64,000 nt of DNA. Source: Lentzea guizhouensis. Lineage in GTDB: Bacteria > Actinomycetota > Actinomycetes > Mycobacteriales > Pseudonocardiaceae. Positions 8,770-17,922 of this stretch are shown here, one piece after another. Positions within the stretch are counted from its first letter, which is position 1; the number at the start of each line of letters is the position of its first letter. The notes beneath the pieces were generated by a model. That model made no database searches. It was not told where the DNA came from and worked only from the letters and a program-made list of their open reading frames with translations. The stretch spans positions 1,550,001 to 1,614,000 of the forward strand of contig NZ_CP016793.1 in the NCBI RefSeq assembly GCF_001701025.1, in the 5' to 3' direction. Position numbers and translations under genes: made by a program.

Positions 8770-9317
8770 CCGCCCAGCCGCCGACCAGCAGCCGCGGCAG
8801 CGGGACAAAGTACTGCGATCACGCGGCCGTTGGTGTGCTCATCTCCTCACTGGACGGGCTGCTGGTCTTCGAACGGGTGAGGCCCCCGGCGGGGATCGCA
8901 CCGGTCGCCGGTCATGTCGATCTGCACGGAGGACCCGAGCAAGCCGCCCACGTTGAGGTTGCCGAGGAAGTCGGCCTGACCGTCACCTCTCTTCACCTGC
9001 TGCTGACCGCATGGCGACCCAACCACTGCCGTCGGCCGACCAGCGACCGCGTGGGCCATCAGTGGTGGATCTACCGGGCCCAGACGTCAGGACCGATCCG
9101 ACCTTCTGCCCAAGAGGTGCGCGCCCCTCGATGGCTGCACCAAGACCAGCTCCAGCAGTACGCGCACCGCACCGCGGCCTACGCCGAAGGGCAGCTGAGC
9201 GAGGAGCAGTTCACCGCAGAGCCCGGCTTGGAGCCGGTGTGGGTTCGATTCCTTCACGAGCTTCACCTGGTGACGCTGCCCGACGACACCCTGAGCTTGA
9301 TTGACCAGGTCCTTTGA
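8766..9317 (+). CDS. NUDIX hydrolase with atypical Nudix box
   Basis: A 183-residue NUDIX-fold protein that starts with TTG overlapping the methyltransferase stop (TTGA). The box reads GHVDLHGGPEQAAH followed by VEVAEEVGL: the EExG core that binds metal is kept, but the usual Glu at box position 7 and the Arg before the first Glu are replaced by Gly and Val. This GHVD-type box recurs in actinobacterial NUDIX proteins as I know them, so it may be active on an unusual nucleotide. It probably sanitises or processes a nucleotide linked to the cluster. Confidence 0.8.
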   Translation: MTAQPPTSSRGSGTKYCDHAAVGVLISSLDGLLVFERVRPPAGIAPVAGHVDLHGGPEQAAHVEVAEEVGLTVTSLHLLLTAWRPNHCRRPTSDRVGHQWWIYRAQTSGPIRPSAQEVRAPRWLHQDQLQQYAHRTAAYAEGQLSEEQFTAEPGLEPVWVRFLHELHLVTLPDDTLSLIDQVL

Positions 9318-9337
9318 CCGTGCACCGGCAATGGTCC

Positions 9338-9853
9338 TCAGCGCGCTCCCACGACGTTTCCCGCTGCCAATCGGCGCGCGTACGCGCGGATGCGGTCGCG
9401 GTCCTCGGGGAACACGCTCTCCCATGTCTCGTCCAGGTCGACCCACTTCGACGGCTGCCCGGTCTCCCCGCCGAGCGGCACATCACGACTGACGACGGCC
9501 CCATAGGACAGGCTCAGCGTCGGTGCCCAGTCGGCACGGAAGGAGCGGACAGCCACTGCGGCCGGTACAGGCAGCAGCTCGCCCGCTACGCCAGCCTCCT
9601 CCGCGAGTTCACGGGCTGCGGCTGCTCGCGGCGTTTCGTCCGGCTCGACCTTGCCGCCAGGCGGTACCCATCCGCGCACGCGGTGCCGCACGAGCAGGAC
9701 GTAGCTGTACGTCGGGTCGGTGACCCAGACCTCGGCCGCGAGCGGCTCCATCAGGGTCTGGTGGGCGCGCAGCCACGCCTGGGCGTCATCGAACTCCATC
9801 GCAGCAAGGTGCGCATCGGCGACCGCCGCTTCCACGGTCAATTGGTCAATCAC
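9338..9853 (-). CDS. NUDIX hydrolase
   Basis: A 171-residue NUDIX hydrolase with a fully canonical box, GGKVEPDETPRAAAARELAE followed by EAG. It is convergent with the preceding NUDIX gene (20-base gap). The N-terminal 45 residues form a helical extension (HLAAMEFDDAQAWLRAHQ) seen in some actinobacterial 8-oxo-dGTPase-like proteins. It probably cleaves a nucleoside diphosphate derivative in the cytoplasm; the substrate is unknown. Confidence 0.88.
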   Translation of the reverse strand: MIDQLTVEAAVADAHLAAMEFDDAQAWLRAHQTLMEPLAAEVWVTDPTYSYVLLVRHRVRGWVPPGGKVEPDETPRAAAARELAEEAGVAGELLPVPAAVAVRSFRADWAPTLSLSYGAVVSRDVPLGGETGQPSKWVDLDETWESVFPEDRDRIRAYARRLAAGNVVGAR

Positions 9854-10250
9854 CTGGCCCAGCCTATGCCGACGTCGTGGTTAGCCCTGACATTGCTGAG
9901 AGGGCGACGCGGTTCGTGTCACAAGCACTCGACGATGATCATCGCGAGCATCCGAGGCTGCCATACCCCGAATGGTGGAAACCGTCAGCGACGAGTCCTC
10001 GCTTTCGTGCAGGTCAAGCCAAGCGATGCCTCAGCGACATCGTCCGGACCTGCTTGTTGGCATAGCACCTTCGCAGTTGACTACCTCGGGGCTGTACCGA
10101 GAGGAGCGTGCTGCCTTCTCGGCGCGCTCCGGCGAGCACAGTCCAGTTCAAACAACCCAGAGTGACCGCCTGTCCCAAGCCTGGGTGAATGGGTACAGGA
10201 TCATGCTGCCCGGCCGCCACCGAGATGACCGTTGAACACGAAGGGAAGCG
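9854..10250. other. intergenic region without recognised gene
   Basis: About 400 bases between divergent genes. Short frames exist here but none has a family resemblance or good start context. It presumably carries promoters for the leftward NUDIX gene and the rightward methyltransferase. Confidence 0.5.
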
Positions 10251-11474
10251 ATGGACACCGATACCACCACCGCGTCGCCGACGACTCTGCGCGCGGAGAT
10301 GGTCGCCAGGGTCCGCAAGTCGGGATACGCGCAGCTCAACGAGGTTGAAAGGGTCCTGCTGGAGACACCACGCCACGAGTTCGTGCCCGACGCCCCGCTT
10401 ACCACCGCCTACGACCCGTGGCAGGCGGTGGTCACTCACCGCTTCGAGGACGGCCGGTCGTTGTCCTGTGCGTCGGCACCGTGGCTGGTCGCGGCGATGC
10501 TCGACCAGCTCGACGTCCGACCGGGCAACCGTGTACTGGAGATCGGTGCGGGCACCGGCTACAACGCCTGTCTTCTCGCCCAGTTGACCGGCCGCGCGGA
10601 CCTGGTGACCACGATCGACATCGACCCGGACGTGACCGCGAAAGCCTCACAAGCGCTGACCGCCACCGGCTACGGCGACGTGCACGTCGTTACCGGCGAT
10701 GGCGGGCTCGGCTACCCCGACCACGCGCCATACGACCGCATGATCGCCACCGTCTCACCGTGGGACATCCCCGCCCAGTGGTGGAAACAGCTCGCGCCCG
10801 GAGGACGGTTGGTCGCCCCGCTGCGGTGGCGCGGCCAGGGACGCAGCGTCGCCTTCACCTACACCGATGGCCGCCTGGTGTCCGATTCGCTCCACCTGTG
10901 CGGCTTCGTGTACCTGGTCGGTGACGGCGAGGGCGAACTCAGCGGCGCGATCACGTCCGACGAGCTGGTGTCGCTCCACTGGGACCGCGATCAGGCCGTG
11001 GACCCCGAAGCGCTGCACGGGGTGCTCGACCAGCCGCGTGTCACCACCTGGTCCGGGACCACGATCGGCAGGAACGAGTCGCATGACGGGCTCTGGCTCC
11101 GCCTGACCGTGACCGACCCGCGCGTGTGCCGGATCAAGGTCCACGCCGACGTCCCGCCCGAGGTGTGCGATCCAGTCGCAGGGTGGTGGCGCATGGCGCT
11201 GGTCGACGGCGACACGCTGGTCTACCTCACCGCCCGCCGACTGGAATCCGACGACGAGGTGCGATGGGAGTTGGGCGCGATCGGTCACGGCCCGGCCGCC
11301 GGCGAGCTGACCGAGTACCTCTGCGACGAGATCCGATCCTGGGCGCCCGAGCGGAACCAGCACACGCCATCGCTCATCGTCTACCCGGCTGGTACCCCGG
11401 ACAGCGAACTGGCAGGCCCTGCCATCGACAAGACCCACAGCAGGTTCGTCCTCACCTACGACCCGGTCGAATGA
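10251..11474 (+). CDS. protein-L-isoaspartate O-methyltransferase-like enzyme (PCMT family)
   Basis: A 407-residue protein. Residues 15-230 are a PCMT-type methyltransferase: RHEFVPD, the SAM motif VLEIGAGTGYNACLLAQL, and LAPGGRLVAPLRWRGQGRS. The C-terminal 170 residues form an extra domain with no assignment. This two-domain layout is known for methyltransferases associated with lanthipeptides and the FxLD group, which methylate Asp side chains. No precursor peptide or lanthipeptide synthetase was recognised nearby, so a stand-alone or remote substrate must be assumed. GAAGGGA precedes the ATG. Confidence 0.8.
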   Translation: MDTDTTTASPTTLRAEMVARVRKSGYAQLNEVERVLLETPRHEFVPDAPLTTAYDPWQAVVTHRFEDGRSLSCASAPWLVAAMLDQLDVRPGNRVLEIGAGTGYNACLLAQLTGRADLVTTIDIDPDVTAKASQALTATGYGDVHVVTGDGGLGYPDHAPYDRMIATVSPWDIPAQWWKQLAPGGRLVAPLRWRGQGRSVAFTYTDGRLVSDSLHLCGFVYLVGDGEGELSGAITSDELVSLHWDRDQAVDPEALHGVLDQPRVTTWSGTTIGRNESHDGLWLRLTVTDPRVCRIKVHADVPPEVCDPVAGWWRMALVDGDTLVYLTARRLESDDEVRWELGAIGHGPAAGELTEYLCDEIRSWAPERNQHTPSLIVYPAGTPDSELAGPAIDKTHSRFVLTYDPVE

Positions 11475-11515
11475 TCTCGTCGCCGGTCTGCGACGTCGTG
11501 TGACTTAGCTCTTCA

Positions 11516-11546
11516 GTTGGCCAGTTGAGCATGGTTGTTGGCCAGC
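11516..11546 (+). repeat. 31-bp repeat, left copy, inverted relative to 16122-16152
   Basis: This 31-base sequence begins GTTGGCCAGTTGAGC and ends GTTGGCCAGC, so it contains the direct repeat GTTGGCCAG twice, 21 bases apart. The reverse complement of 16122-16152 matches it at 29 of 31 positions. It lies about 210 bases upstream of the CHAT gene. The pair brackets the two-gene CHAT module. Confidence 0.75.
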
Positions 11547-11758
11547 CTGCCGCCCAAGCTCGCCCGGACGTCCCGCCATCCAGCGCACTGTCATGCCGAT
11601 GAGCCGCCATCGCGGCTGCGCATCCCGACGAGGCGGCTCTGACCACCGTTTGGTGCCGGGGGCCGTTCGTCGAGTCGCACTATGTCGACATCGAGATCTC
11701 TTGAAGATCACAGGCCGTATAGTGTGCGGCGCGGACGGCGGATGAAGGGCACGCTGCG

Positions 11759-14700
11759 GTGGCCGATCGGCTTCTGGTTGATCTTGACGCGGCGGGCTGG
11801 GCTTCGGTGTCGGCGTGGCTGGACGGGGAGTCGCCTCGCGTGGTTGGTGCGCCGGTCGCGCTGACCACGCCGTTGGACAGCGGTGAGCTGGCGGACCTGC
11901 GCTGGTATCTGGAGGACTACCTGCGGGTGCCGTTCGGTATCTACGAGCAGCGGGGCCTGCGGATCGCGGAACGCCTCCCGGAGTGGGGGCAAGCGATGTT
12001 CGCCGCGCTGTTCGGCCAGGGGCCGGGCCGCGAAGCCTACCTCGCGGTTCGGACGCGGGACACGGCTGCGGAGCTGGTGGTGCGCTCGACAGACCCGTCG
12101 TGGCTGAGCCTGCCCTGGGAACTGCTGCACGATCCGGCCGTGCCCGCACCTTTCGCGCTGGACGGGATGGTCGTGAGCCGCGCACTGTCCACAGGACATG
12201 TGGACGGGACATTCGGGGCAGGCGGGCAGCGGCTGCGAGTACTCATGGTGATCTCCCGGCCGGACGGCGACCGGGACGTGGGCTATCAGATGATCGCTCG
12301 GCCGCTGCTGCGTCGGTTGAGCGCGGTGCGCGGTCAGGTTGAGGTGGAGGTTCTGCGCCCGCCAACGAGAGAAGCCCTGACCGAGCGATTACGGGCCACG
12401 GGCGCGGACCCGTACCAGATCGTGCACTTCGACGGCCACGGTTCGACGTCCGACCGCGGGGCAAGCCTGGTGTTCGAGCGAGCGGGCGGTGGGGTGGAGC
12501 ACGTGCCCGCTGCCGAGTTCGCGCACGTGCTGACTGAGGCGGGCATCCCGGTGGTGGTGCTCAACGCCTGCCGCTCCGGCGCGGTGGGCGACCAGGTGGA
12601 GGCAACGATCGCCGCTGGACTGCTCTCCGGCGGCACGGACGCGGTTGTCGCGATGGCCTACACCGTGCACGCGGACGCCGCGGCGGAGTTCATGACCGCG
12701 TTCTACCAACGGCTTTTCGCCGGTGACACCGTTGGAGAAGCAGTTCGTGCCGGCCGGGTGCGGATGGCGGCGCACCCCCAGCGCCGCAGTCCGAAAGGCG
12801 CGCAACCGCTGGCCGACTGGATCGTTCCGGTTTGTTACCGGCGTCGCGAGGTCCACTTCCCCTACCTTCGGCCCGTTCCGGGCGCGCAGGCGGGGCGGGA
12901 GCAGCAGCCCGAGCAGGGCGATTTGTGGGCTCCGGACGGAGAGCTCGTCGGGCGCGATGGGCTGATCTGCACTCTGGAAACCGTCGCGCGGAAAGGGCGG
13001 GTGGTGGTGCTGCACGGACCCGCGGGCACCGGCAAGACGGCCCTGGCCAAGGCATTCGGCCGCTGGTGGCGCGACACCGACGGCGTCGACCGCCCTGAGT
13101 GGGTGCTGTGGCACTCGTTCGAGCCCGGTGTCGCCACCTACGGCCTGGACGGCGTGATCTCGACGATCGGGCTGAGCGTGTTCGGCCCGGGTTTCGCCGC
13201 GCAGGACCGGGCGGCCCAGCGCGAACGGGTGCGGACGCTGCTGGCCGACAACCGGTTGCTGGTGGTGTGGGACAACTTCGAGTCCGTCGCGTCCCTGCCC
13301 GATCCCGCCGGCGCGACGCCACCGCTGGACGAGACCGGGCGCGCCGAACTGCGGGAGTTCCTGCACGAGGCCGCTACCGGCCGCAGCACGATCCTGCTGA
13401 CCAGCCGCACCCAGGAAGACTGGCTGGGCGGGGTGCAGCGCGTGGCGGTCGGGAGGCTGACCCCGGACGACGCCGTCCAGTACGCAGATCACCTGCTGGC
13501 GCCGCTTCCGTCGGCGGTGGCCCGGCGCGCCGACCGTGCCTTCGGTGAGCTGCTGATCTGGCTGAACGGCCACCCGCTGAGCATGCGGCTGGTCCTGCCA
13601 CACCTGGAGACCTCCGAAGCCGCGGACCTGCTCAGCGCGCTGCGCGGCGCCGCCGCTCTCCCCGAGGACCGACTGCTGGCAGGCATCGCCTACTCGATGT
13701 CGCATCTCGATCCTGACGGCCAGCGCCTACTGGCCGCCGTGTGCCTGTTCCAGGGCACCGTCTCCGCCTCACTTCTCGGGATCGTGTTCGCCGACGACGA
13801 CGCGCCGCACCGGTTTCGCCACGTCCCGAGTAACCGATGGGAGGAAGTGCTGCACCAAGCCGCCCACATCGGGTTGCTCACTGCGGCGGGCGACGGGTGG
13901 TACGGCATTCACCCCGTGTTGCCCGCGTACCTCGCAGGGCAGTGGCGCGCCGAGGATCCGGACGAGTTCGCCGCCGCCGAACGGTTTCTCGTCGACGCCT
14001 TCCTCGCAGTCGGCGCTCAGATGGGCGAGATGACGCGGAGCATCGACGCTGCGAAGGCCTACCGGCTCATCGGCGTCTTGCGCCGCACGATGGGACACCT
14101 GCTCAGCTATGCGCTCGACCACGGGCTCTGGCTACCGGCGCTCGCCATCCTCCAGCCGCTGCGGGAGTACTGGGATCGACGCTGGATGGTCGAAGAGTCC
14201 CGCGCCTGGGACGACCGCGTGCTCCGCGCGGTGGAGTCCGAGGACGGTTTCCCCGGACCGCTCGACAAGTCCGCGGACAGGCTCTGGCTGTCCGTGATCA
14301 GCGCGGAGGCTCAGCGGCTGACCCGCGCCCGCTTGCTGGACGCCGCCGAGGCGATGTGCGTGCGAGCCCGGGACAGGATCCTCGCTCATTCTCTGGATCG
14401 GGCCGGCCTCACCACCCTGTGCCACCGCCTCGGCGAGATCGCGGCGGCCAGAGCGAGGTGGGACGACGCCGAGAACTGGCACAGTGAGTCCCTCGCCCTG
14501 GAGGAGGAACTGGACGACCGCGCCGGGATCGCTTGGTCCCACCGTGCTCTCGGGGATGTGGCGAAGGCGCGCGGGCAGTGGAACAAGGCCCGCGGCCGGT
14601 ACCTCAAGTCTCGAAAGCTTAAGGACGAGCTAGGAGATCGGCGCGGCGCGGCGCTGGCGTGTTCGGCGCTCGGCACCCTGGCGGAGATCCGCAAGCACTG

Positions 14701-15514
14701 GGACGAAGCGCAGAACTGGCACCGCGAGGTCCGGGACATTTCGGAGGAGCTCGGCGACGACGATGGCCAGGGCCGCGCCATGCACCAGCTCGGCGCGGTG
14801 GCGCAGCGACTCGGACAGTTCGACGCCGCCGAGGTCTGGTACCACATGTCCCTCGAGGTCTCGGAGCGGATGGGCGACCCGCTCGCCAGGGCCGCGTCAT
14901 ACGTCGAACTCGGCAGGCTCGCGCTGCACCGCGACCGGGTGGACGAAGCGGAGCAGTGGGTCCACCAGCACCGCGCGATCGTCGAGCCGCTGGGCGTCCG
15001 CCGCCAAATGGCCGTGTCGTATCAGATGCTCGGCGGCGTCGCGCTCAAGCGCGGGCACGGCGATGCCGCGGTGTGCTGGCTGGGCAAAGCGATCGCGGCC
15101 TTCGAGGACGTAGGCGACCAGCACAACGTCGCCGGTTCCCACCATGTGCTCAGCGAGGTCTGGAAGCAGCGCGGGCAGCGGACAGAGGCCGAGCGCTGCC
15201 TGCACGAGGCACTCGCAGTCGAAGAGCGGCTGGGCGACCGGACGGCGGTGGCGGCGTCCTACGGGGAGTTGGGCAGACTCGCCGCGGACTTCGGGGACGT
15301 GGACGTCGCACTGGACTGGACGTTCCAAAGCCTGGCCATCGTCGAACCGCCGTCGAGGATCATCGTGTCGCACTACGTGCTGGCTCACGTCGTCGCTCGG
15401 CTGGGATTGGAAGAGGTGGAACGACGGTGGATTCGCGCGACCGACGTACCACTGCCCGCGGCTATCCGGACATTCGTTGAGGGACGCGAACCGAGGAGGA
15501 CCGATGACAACTGA
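11759..15514 (+). CDS. CHAT protease - NTPase - TPR protein
   Basis: A 1251-residue multidomain protein. Residues 155-360 form a CHAT (caspase-like) domain with the catalytic pair His227 (IVHFDGHG) and Cys271 (VVLNACRSG). Residues 395-640 are an NB-ARC/STAND-type NTPase with Walker A GPAGTGKT (420-427) and Walker B LLVVWDNFE (500-508). From about residue 870 to 1215 there are repeated TPR units (for example RWDDAENWHSESLALEEEL). This is a sensor-switch-protease layout; in other bacteria CHAT proteases act in immunity and programmed death. The start is GTG with GAAGGGC upstream. The last 11 bases overlap the next gene, so a partner protein is co-translated. The target and trigger are unknown. 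Confidence 0.9.
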   Translation: MADRLLVDLDAAGWASVSAWLDGESPRVVGAPVALTTPLDSGELADLRWYLEDYLRVPFGIYEQRGLRIAERLPEWGQAMFAALFGQGPGREAYLAVRTRDTAAELVVRSTDPSWLSLPWELLHDPAVPAPFALDGMVVSRALSTGHVDGTFGAGGQRLRVLMVISRPDGDRDVGYQMIARPLLRRLSAVRGQVEVEVLRPPTREALTERLRATGADPYQIVHFDGHGSTSDRGASLVFERAGGGVEHVPAAEFAHVLTEAGIPVVVLNACRSGAVGDQVEATIAAGLLSGGTDAVVAMAYTVHADAAAEFMTAFYQRLFAGDTVGEAVRAGRVRMAAHPQRRSPKGAQPLADWIVPVCYRRREVHFPYLRPVPGAQAGREQQPEQGDLWAPDGELVGRDGLICTLETVARKGRVVVLHGPAGTGKTALAKAFGRWWRDTDGVDRPEWVLWHSFEPGVATYGLDGVISTIGLSVFGPGFAAQDRAAQRERVRTLLADNRLLVVWDNFESVASLPDPAGATPPLDETGRAELREFLHEAATGRSTILLTSRTQEDWLGGVQRVAVGRLTPDDAVQYADHLLAPLPSAVARRADRAFGELLIWLNGHPLSMRLVLPHLETSEAADLLSALRGAAALPEDRLLAGIAYSMSHLDPDGQRLLAAVCLFQGTVSASLLGIVFADDDAPHRFRHVPSNRWEEVLHQAAHIGLLTAAGDGWYGIHPVLPAYLAGQWRAEDPDEFAAAERFLVDAFLAVGAQMGEMTRSIDAAKAYRLIGVLRRTMGHLLSYALDHGLWLPALAILQPLREYWDRRWMVEESRAWDDRVLRAVESEDGFPGPLDKSADRLWLSVISAEAQRLTRARLLDAAEAMCVRARDRILAHSLDRAGLTTLCHRLGEIAAARARWDDAENWHSESLALEEELDDRAGIAWSHRALGDVAKARGQWNKARGRYLKSRKLKDELGDRRGAALACSALGTLAEIRKHWDEAQNWHREVRDISEELGDDDGQGRAMHQLGAVAQRLGQFDAAEVWYHMSLEVSERMGDPLARAASYVELGRLALHRDRVDEAEQWVHQHRAIVEPLGVRRQMAVSYQMLGGVALKRGHGDAAVCWLGKAIAAFEDVGDQHNVAGSHHVLSEVWKQRGQRTEAERCLHEALAVEERLGDRTAVAASYGELGRLAADFGDVDVALDWTFQSLAIVEPPSRIIVSHYVLAHVVARLGLEEVERRWIRATDVPLPAAIRTFVEGREPRRTDDN

Positions 15515-15851
15515 CCCCATCAGCAGGAGCGCGCGGGCGGCGGCCCGGCGGCTCGCCGAGACACACGGCGCAGCACTGGAACCACAGGTCGAAGCCGCGC
15601 TCTACGCCCGCGCACGCGACCAACGACCCACCCAGTACCTCGACCCGGTGGCCCTGGGCTCATTGATCGTCAGCGTGGCCACCCTGGCCTGGACGGTGAT
15701 CACCGACTGGCCCCCTACGAGGCCGCGCCCCACGCGGGAGGACATCAAGCCCACGGTCAAGGACGAACTCAACATCGATGATCCTTCCGCCGACGAGGTC
15801 ATCGATGTCGTGGTGGACGAGAGCCTCAAGGACGCCGAGGAGGAGGAGTAG
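15504..15851 (+). CDS. small single-TM partner of the CHAT protein
   Basis: A 115-residue protein whose ATG lies inside the end of the CHAT gene with GAGGAGGA just before it, so it is translationally coupled. Residues 48-68 (DPVALGSLIVSVATLAWTVI) form one hydrophobic helix. The N-terminus is Arg/Ala-rich and helical, and the C-terminus is very acidic (ends DAEEEE). No enzyme domain is visible. It may be the substrate or membrane effector of the CHAT protease, or its anchor; this is inferred from the coupling and topology. Confidence 0.75.
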   Translation: MTTDPISRSARAAARRLAETHGAALEPQVEAALYARARDQRPTQYLDPVALGSLIVSVATLAWTVITDWPPTRPRPTREDIKPTVKDELNIDDPSADEVIDVVVDESLKDAEEEE

Positions 15852-16226
15852 GCGCACGGCGGTCGTCTCCAACTCAACCAACAGGCCAGGTTCGCCGAAG
15901 CGAAGGACAAAGTTCGACTCGTACGCAGCGCACCGCGAGGTAGCGAGGAATAATGGAATTGTTCCTCATCGTGCGCGAGAACCCAGCCGACTCCGTTGCG
16001 GAGACCTACTCGTTGCCGTTGTGCACAACTTGATTTCCCGCGAACATCCGGGTCATAGCCGCGTTGAGTGCGTTTCGGCCGTTCTCCCCGCGAGACGGCA
16101 CCGACGGCAGCCAAGCGTCACGCTGGCCAACTACCACGCTCAACTGGCCAACTCGGGCGCTCAGCCTCACGTCGGTGTCAGGCAGAGGCGCGGCCTGACC
16201 GTTGCAGTGGAGGGCGGCAAGGTGGA
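15852..16226. repeat. convergent intergenic region with right copy of the 31-bp repeat
   Basis: This 375-base gap separates the rightward CHAT partner from a leftward gene. It holds the inverted copy of the 31-bp repeat at 16122-16152 (GCTGGCCAACTACCACGCTC and onwards), with two mismatches to the left copy. Short frames across it show no family resemblance. Confidence 0.7.
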
Positions 16227-17090
16227 TCATCCAGGGAGTGGAAGTCCCGCCGTCCTCCAGGGGCTGGCCAACAGCGCGCTGGTGTCAGAGTCGAGTCGTC
16301 CGGCGAACGCCTGCGAGATCGCCGCGCCCCACAGTGCGTTGACGACCGCCGTGTCTGTGGGTGACTCGCCGACGGCGTCCTCGGCGGCTGGAACGGTCTC
16401 CCAGTACAGCGAGCGCGCCCGGAGCGGGAACCCCCACGCGATCGACGCCTCGGTGACCGCGTCACAAGCCGCTTCCCAGCGTTGCTCGTCGATTTTCGCG
16501 CACACTCGACCCATCCGGCGCACAACCCCTGCCGGCGTGGCTTCGGCATGGCGCAGGACTCGCAGGGCGGCTTGGGTGTGAGGGCCGTAGGCGTCAGTCG
16601 CGGTGTGTCGCGAGGGCAGGCAGGTCTGCCGCCACGGCGCGATGAGCAATTCGTAGTCGGCGCTTCCCGTGTCGTCGTGGCCTGCCGCTGCGATCGCCAG
16701 TCCGGCGTCAAACACGGGCAGGACCACCTTGTGCCAGCCGGAGTGGTCCGGTGAAGCCTGCCGGGCCAGCAGGTAGGGGTGCTGCAGCACGGCGATCGGG
16801 TCGTCGAGTTCGGCGGGCATCGGCAGGCCGAAGGTGTCCTTCCATCGGATCCACCGTGAGGCGAGCCGTCCGGCCAGCTCGGGGTCGGAGATCCGGTTGA
16901 TGATCCTGTCCCGAACGGCCTGGCGATCGGAGGCGCGCTCCTCGCCGAGCGAGCCCATGCGAGTGATCTGCTCGAAGGTCAGGTTGGCGATGGTCACGTC
17001 GAGCTGTCGCCATTGCTCGCCACGAGGGTGCTGGGCCAACAGCGCGCGTCCCAAGTCGTCACGACCGCGGGCCGGACCGGAGGTGCTCAT
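16227..17090 (-). CDS. hypothetical protein
   Basis: A 287-residue soluble protein with good coding character and no recognised domain. The first 90 residues are helical (QWRQLDVTIANLTFEQITRM, then RIINRISDPELAGRLASRW), followed by a mixed region with WHKVVLPVFDAGLAI and a C-terminal helical part. No signal peptide or membrane segment is present. It is convergent with the CHAT module and separated from the rightward HAD gene by 170 bases. Confidence 0.65.
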   Translation of the reverse strand: MSTSGPARGRDDLGRALLAQHPRGEQWRQLDVTIANLTFEQITRMGSLGEERASDRQAVRDRIINRISDPELAGRLASRWIRWKDTFGLPMPAELDDPIAVLQHPYLLARQASPDHSGWHKVVLPVFDAGLAIAAAGHDDTGSADYELLIAPWRQTCLPSRHTATDAYGPHTQAALRVLRHAEATPAGVVRRMGRVCAKIDEQRWEAACDAVTEASIAWGFPLRARSLYWETVPAAEDAVGESPTDTAVVNALWGAAISQAFAGRLDSDTSALLASPWRTAGLPLPG

Positions 17091-17263
17091 CGGTTCAGGA
17101 TGGCAGCCCCGATCTGCGCACGTCGGTGCAGGCTGCGTGGCCGGTGTGGCGTCAGACCACGCGGCGGCTCGACCGGCTTCCGCGCGGCGGCGAGGTCAGC
17201 GGGGCAGTGCGGGCCGCAAGTCCTCTGTGGCGCGGTGATCGTGGGTGACGTAGGAGTAGGAGC

Positions 17264-17908
17264 ATGGTGACCGCGGTGGTGTTCGACGTGGGCGAGACGT
17301 TGCTGGACGACTCGCGCGAGTGGGGTGCGTGGGCCGACTGGATCGGCGTGCCACGTCATACCTTCTCGACCGTGTTGGGTGCGGTCACCGCTGCCGGCCG
17401 GGACAACGCCGAGACGTTCCAGTACTTCAAGCCGGGCTTCGACCTCGCCCGCGAACGGCGGCTACGGGAAGAGGCCGGACTGGGTGAGCACATCGAGGAC
17501 AACGACCTCTACCCCGACGTCCGGCCCGGCTTGGCGCGGCTGCGGGAGCTCGGCTTGTGGGTGGGGGTGGCCGGGAACCAGACCTCCCGCGCTGCCGAGC
17601 TGCTGCGTGCGCTGGGCCTGCCGGTGGACCAGGTCGCGACGTCGGGCGAGTGGGGTGTCGCCAAGCCCTCGCTCGAGTTCTTCGCGCGCGTCGCGGAGAT
17701 GGTGCCCGACGGACCCGGCGAGACGGTGTACGTGGGTGACCACCGGGACAACGATGTGGTGGCGGCGAAGGCGGCGGGGTTCCGCACGGTGTTGATCAGG
17801 CGTGGCCCGTGGGGCTACCTCTGGGCTGACGACCCGCTGGTGCGTCGCGACGCCGATTGGGTGATCGACTCCCTGCACGACCTGCCCAATCTGCTGGTGC
17901 CGCACTAA
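17264..17908 (+). CDS. HAD-superfamily hydrolase-like protein
   Basis: A 214-residue HAD protein of subfamily I. Motif I is VVFDVGETLLDD, motif II lies at VGVAGNQTSR, motif III Lys is in GVAKPSLEFF, and motif IV is VYVGDHRDNDVVAAKAAG. The second Asp of the usual DxDxT motif is replaced by Gly (DVGET), so the standard acid/base residue for phosphatase activity is missing; catalysis may be altered. It is convergent with the XRE gene that follows by 15 bases. Confidence 0.85.
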   Translation: MVTAVVFDVGETLLDDSREWGAWADWIGVPRHTFSTVLGAVTAAGRDNAETFQYFKPGFDLARERRLREEAGLGEHIEDNDLYPDVRPGLARLRELGLWVGVAGNQTSRAAELLRALGLPVDQVATSGEWGVAKPSLEFFARVAEMVPDGPGETVYVGDHRDNDVVAAKAAGFRTVLIRRGPWGYLWADDPLVRRDADWVIDSLHDLPNLLVPH

Positions 17909-17922
17909 GGGCCGGGCAGGGA

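Noticed and set aside
10014..10439. A leftward frame over the start of the PCMT-like gene
   Set aside because: It is antisense to the methyltransferase N-terminus and shows no motif.
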